DNA of 51,581 bases from positions 1 through 51,581 of the forward strand of contig SHLQ01000003.1 in assembly GCA_004282895.1 (NCBI GenBank), given 5' to 3'. Origin of the DNA: Acidimicrobiales bacterium (GTDB lineage: Bacteria; Actinomycetota; Acidimicrobiia; Acidimicrobiales; SHLQ01). The position numbers and the translations under genes are program-made. The notes under the pieces were generated by a model. That model was not told the DNA's origin. It saw nothing but the letters and a program-made list of their open reading frames with translations, and ran no database searches. Positions 50,671 to 51,581 of the stretch are shown one piece after another (the stretch's first letter is position 1; every line of letters starts with the position of its first letter).

Positions 50671-51581
50671 TCGGAGGCTGCCGGAACGATGAGCACAAGC
50701 TTCCCGACAAACCGCTTTTCCAGAAACACCTTCTGGGCCTCGACGATGTCTTCCAGCGGGTAACTGGCGGCGACGATCGGACGGATCTCGGCCCGTTCGA
50801 TGTAGCCGATCAGATTCTCGAACACCTCCCGCGGCTGATACGTGCAGCCGATGAGCGTGAGGTCCTTGAGGTAGAGCGTGCGAACGTCGAGGTCAACGAT
50901 CGGCCCGGCGATCGCCCCACAGGTGGCGTAACGGCCCTGCTTCTTCACTACCTCCAGCAAGGCGCCGAATCCGCTGCCAGCAACGACGTCCACCACCACA
51001 TCGATGCTCTCTGCCCCGAGCTCGGCGACAAGATCGGCGTTGCGGTCTACCAACTGGTCGGGCCCGAATGGTTCCAGATCGGCCCATTTCGCACTCGACG
51101 CGACGGCGATGACCTCGGCCCCGCGACGCGCGGCTAGCTGAATGGCCGCGGAACCCACACCGCCGGAAGCCCCGGTTATCAACACTCGTTCGCCCGCTTT
51201 CACGTCGGCACGGTGGAGCACCCCCTCGGCGGTTGAGTAGGCACACGGAAACGATGCGAGCTCGATATCGGTCAGATGTGTGTCGATGGGGAAGGCCTCC
51301 ATCGACTCGACACACAGGAACTGGGCGAACCCACCGTCGATCTCCGAGCCCATGGTGATACACGCGGTTGGATCATCGTTGCCGTAGGCGGTTTGCATCG
51401 TGCGCACGAGTACGCGCTCGCCGATGCGGGACTCGTCGACATCGGCGCCCACAGCAACAACCGTGCCCGCGGCGTCCGCCCCCTGAATCCGGGGAAAGGT
51501 CAGGCCTTCGCCGGACCAGCCGCCATCGTCATCCACCTCATCACCAAAGCCGGAGTCGCCCGCATCGGAGCTGCCACTGGT
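50667..51581 (-). CDS. MDR-superfamily zinc-type alcohol dehydrogenase-like protein (5' end beyond window)
   Basis: The frame is open to the window edge, so the true N-terminus lies outside; about 304 residues are visible. GroES-like domain with WSGEGLTFPRIQGADAAGTV and IGERVLV, Rossmann domain with ITGASGGVGSAAIQLA, and a C-terminal IVAASYPLEDIVEAQKVFLEK typical of medium-chain dehydrogenases. The structural-zinc cysteine cluster is not seen. NAD(P)-dependent oxidation or reduction is likely; substrate unknown. No terminator separates it from rsmB. Confidence 0.9.
   Translation of the reverse strand, partial: TSGSSDAGDSGFGDEVDDDGGWSGEGLTFPRIQGADAAGTVVAVGADVDESRIGERVLVRTMQTAYGNDDPTACITMGSEIDGGFAQFLCVESMEAFPIDTHLTDIELASFPCAYSTAEGVLHRADVKAGERVLITGASGGVGSAAIQLAARRGAEVIAVASSAKWADLEPFGPDQLVDRNADLVAELGAESIDVVVDVVAGSGFGALLEVVKKQGRYATCGAIAGPIVDLDVRTLYLKDLTLIGCTYQPREVFENLIGYIERAEIRPIVAASYPLEDIVEAQKVFLEKRFVGKLVLIVPAASD

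Noticed and set aside
1..51581. tRNA, rRNA, CRISPR arrays, insertion sequences, prophage or restriction genes
   Set aside because: All intergenic gaps are short and were read; none contains a cloverleaf, direct-repeat array, transposase or integrase, and no defence-type gene is recognisable.

Overview
The window reads as the chromosome of a deep-branching actinobacterium, most likely class Acidimicrobiia (Ilumatobacter-like); this placement is inference from gene order and protein flavour, with no rRNA or tRNA gene in the window to confirm it. GC is high (about 63% by eye), GTG starts are common, and several blocks follow known actinobacterial order: ruvCAB-yajC-secDF-apt-rel-hisS-aspS; rarA-small ORF-alaS-ruvX-mltG-aroE; aroB-pepP-efp-nusB; pyrR-pyrBC-carAB-pyrDF-mihF-gmk-rpoZ-coaBC-metK-priA; fmt-rsmB. 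The mIHF gene in front of gmk is a strong actinobacterial marker, whereas queA-tgt between ruvB and yajC is the order of Firmicutes and Proteobacteria and unusual for Actinobacteria.

Layout. 1-2943 (minus strand): the edge of a secreted Thr/Asp-rich membrane-anchored protein, a cold-shock protein with an intrinsic terminator, a PF10118-type predicted metal-dependent hydrolase, and a small membrane protein. 3042-29549 (plus strand): one long co-directional run covering Holliday junction processing, queuosine, Sec translocation, purine salvage and (p)ppGpp, three aminoacyl-tRNA synthetases, pyrE, RarA, RuvX, MltG, shikimate genes, a DUF4388 protein next to a prepilin peptidase, EF-P, NusB and an acetyltransferase. 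29518-30369 (minus): a PhzF-like protein. 30516-44845 (plus): the whole de novo UMP pathway except pyrE, then mIHF, gmk, rpoZ, coaBC, metK and a helicase-dead PriA. 44867-48044: a molybdopterin oxidoreductase facing two RNA methyltransferase-like genes, apparently inserted in the usual priA-def-fmt neighbourhood. 48069-50670 (plus): def-fmt-rsmB. 50667-51581 (minus): a partial MDR-type dehydrogenase. No gap exceeds about 170 bases, and I see no tRNA, rRNA, CRISPR, insertion sequence or prophage.

Regulation. Genes are packed with many 1-14 nt start/stop overlaps (translational coupling). Genes that are not coupled repeatedly show a TANNNT box 6-10 nt before the start codon, the signature of leaderless transcription. 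The pyrR operon instead has a TANNNT box followed by a hairpin matching the PyrR-binding consensus directly in front of a strong Shine-Dalgarno, which implies translational repression by UMP-bound PyrR as known in mycobacteria.

The observations I consider most worth following are: a TGT enzyme that has lost all three zinc-ligand cysteines; the PyrR hairpin; the overlapping back-to-back -10 boxes in the 24-bp gap between def and an RsmC-like gene; an acetyltransferase with no ATG/GTG/TTG start; the DUF4388-prepilin peptidase pair; and a coding-frame and composition break at the left edge. I found no gene cluster that is obviously a new defence or biosynthetic system; most of the window is core metabolism.
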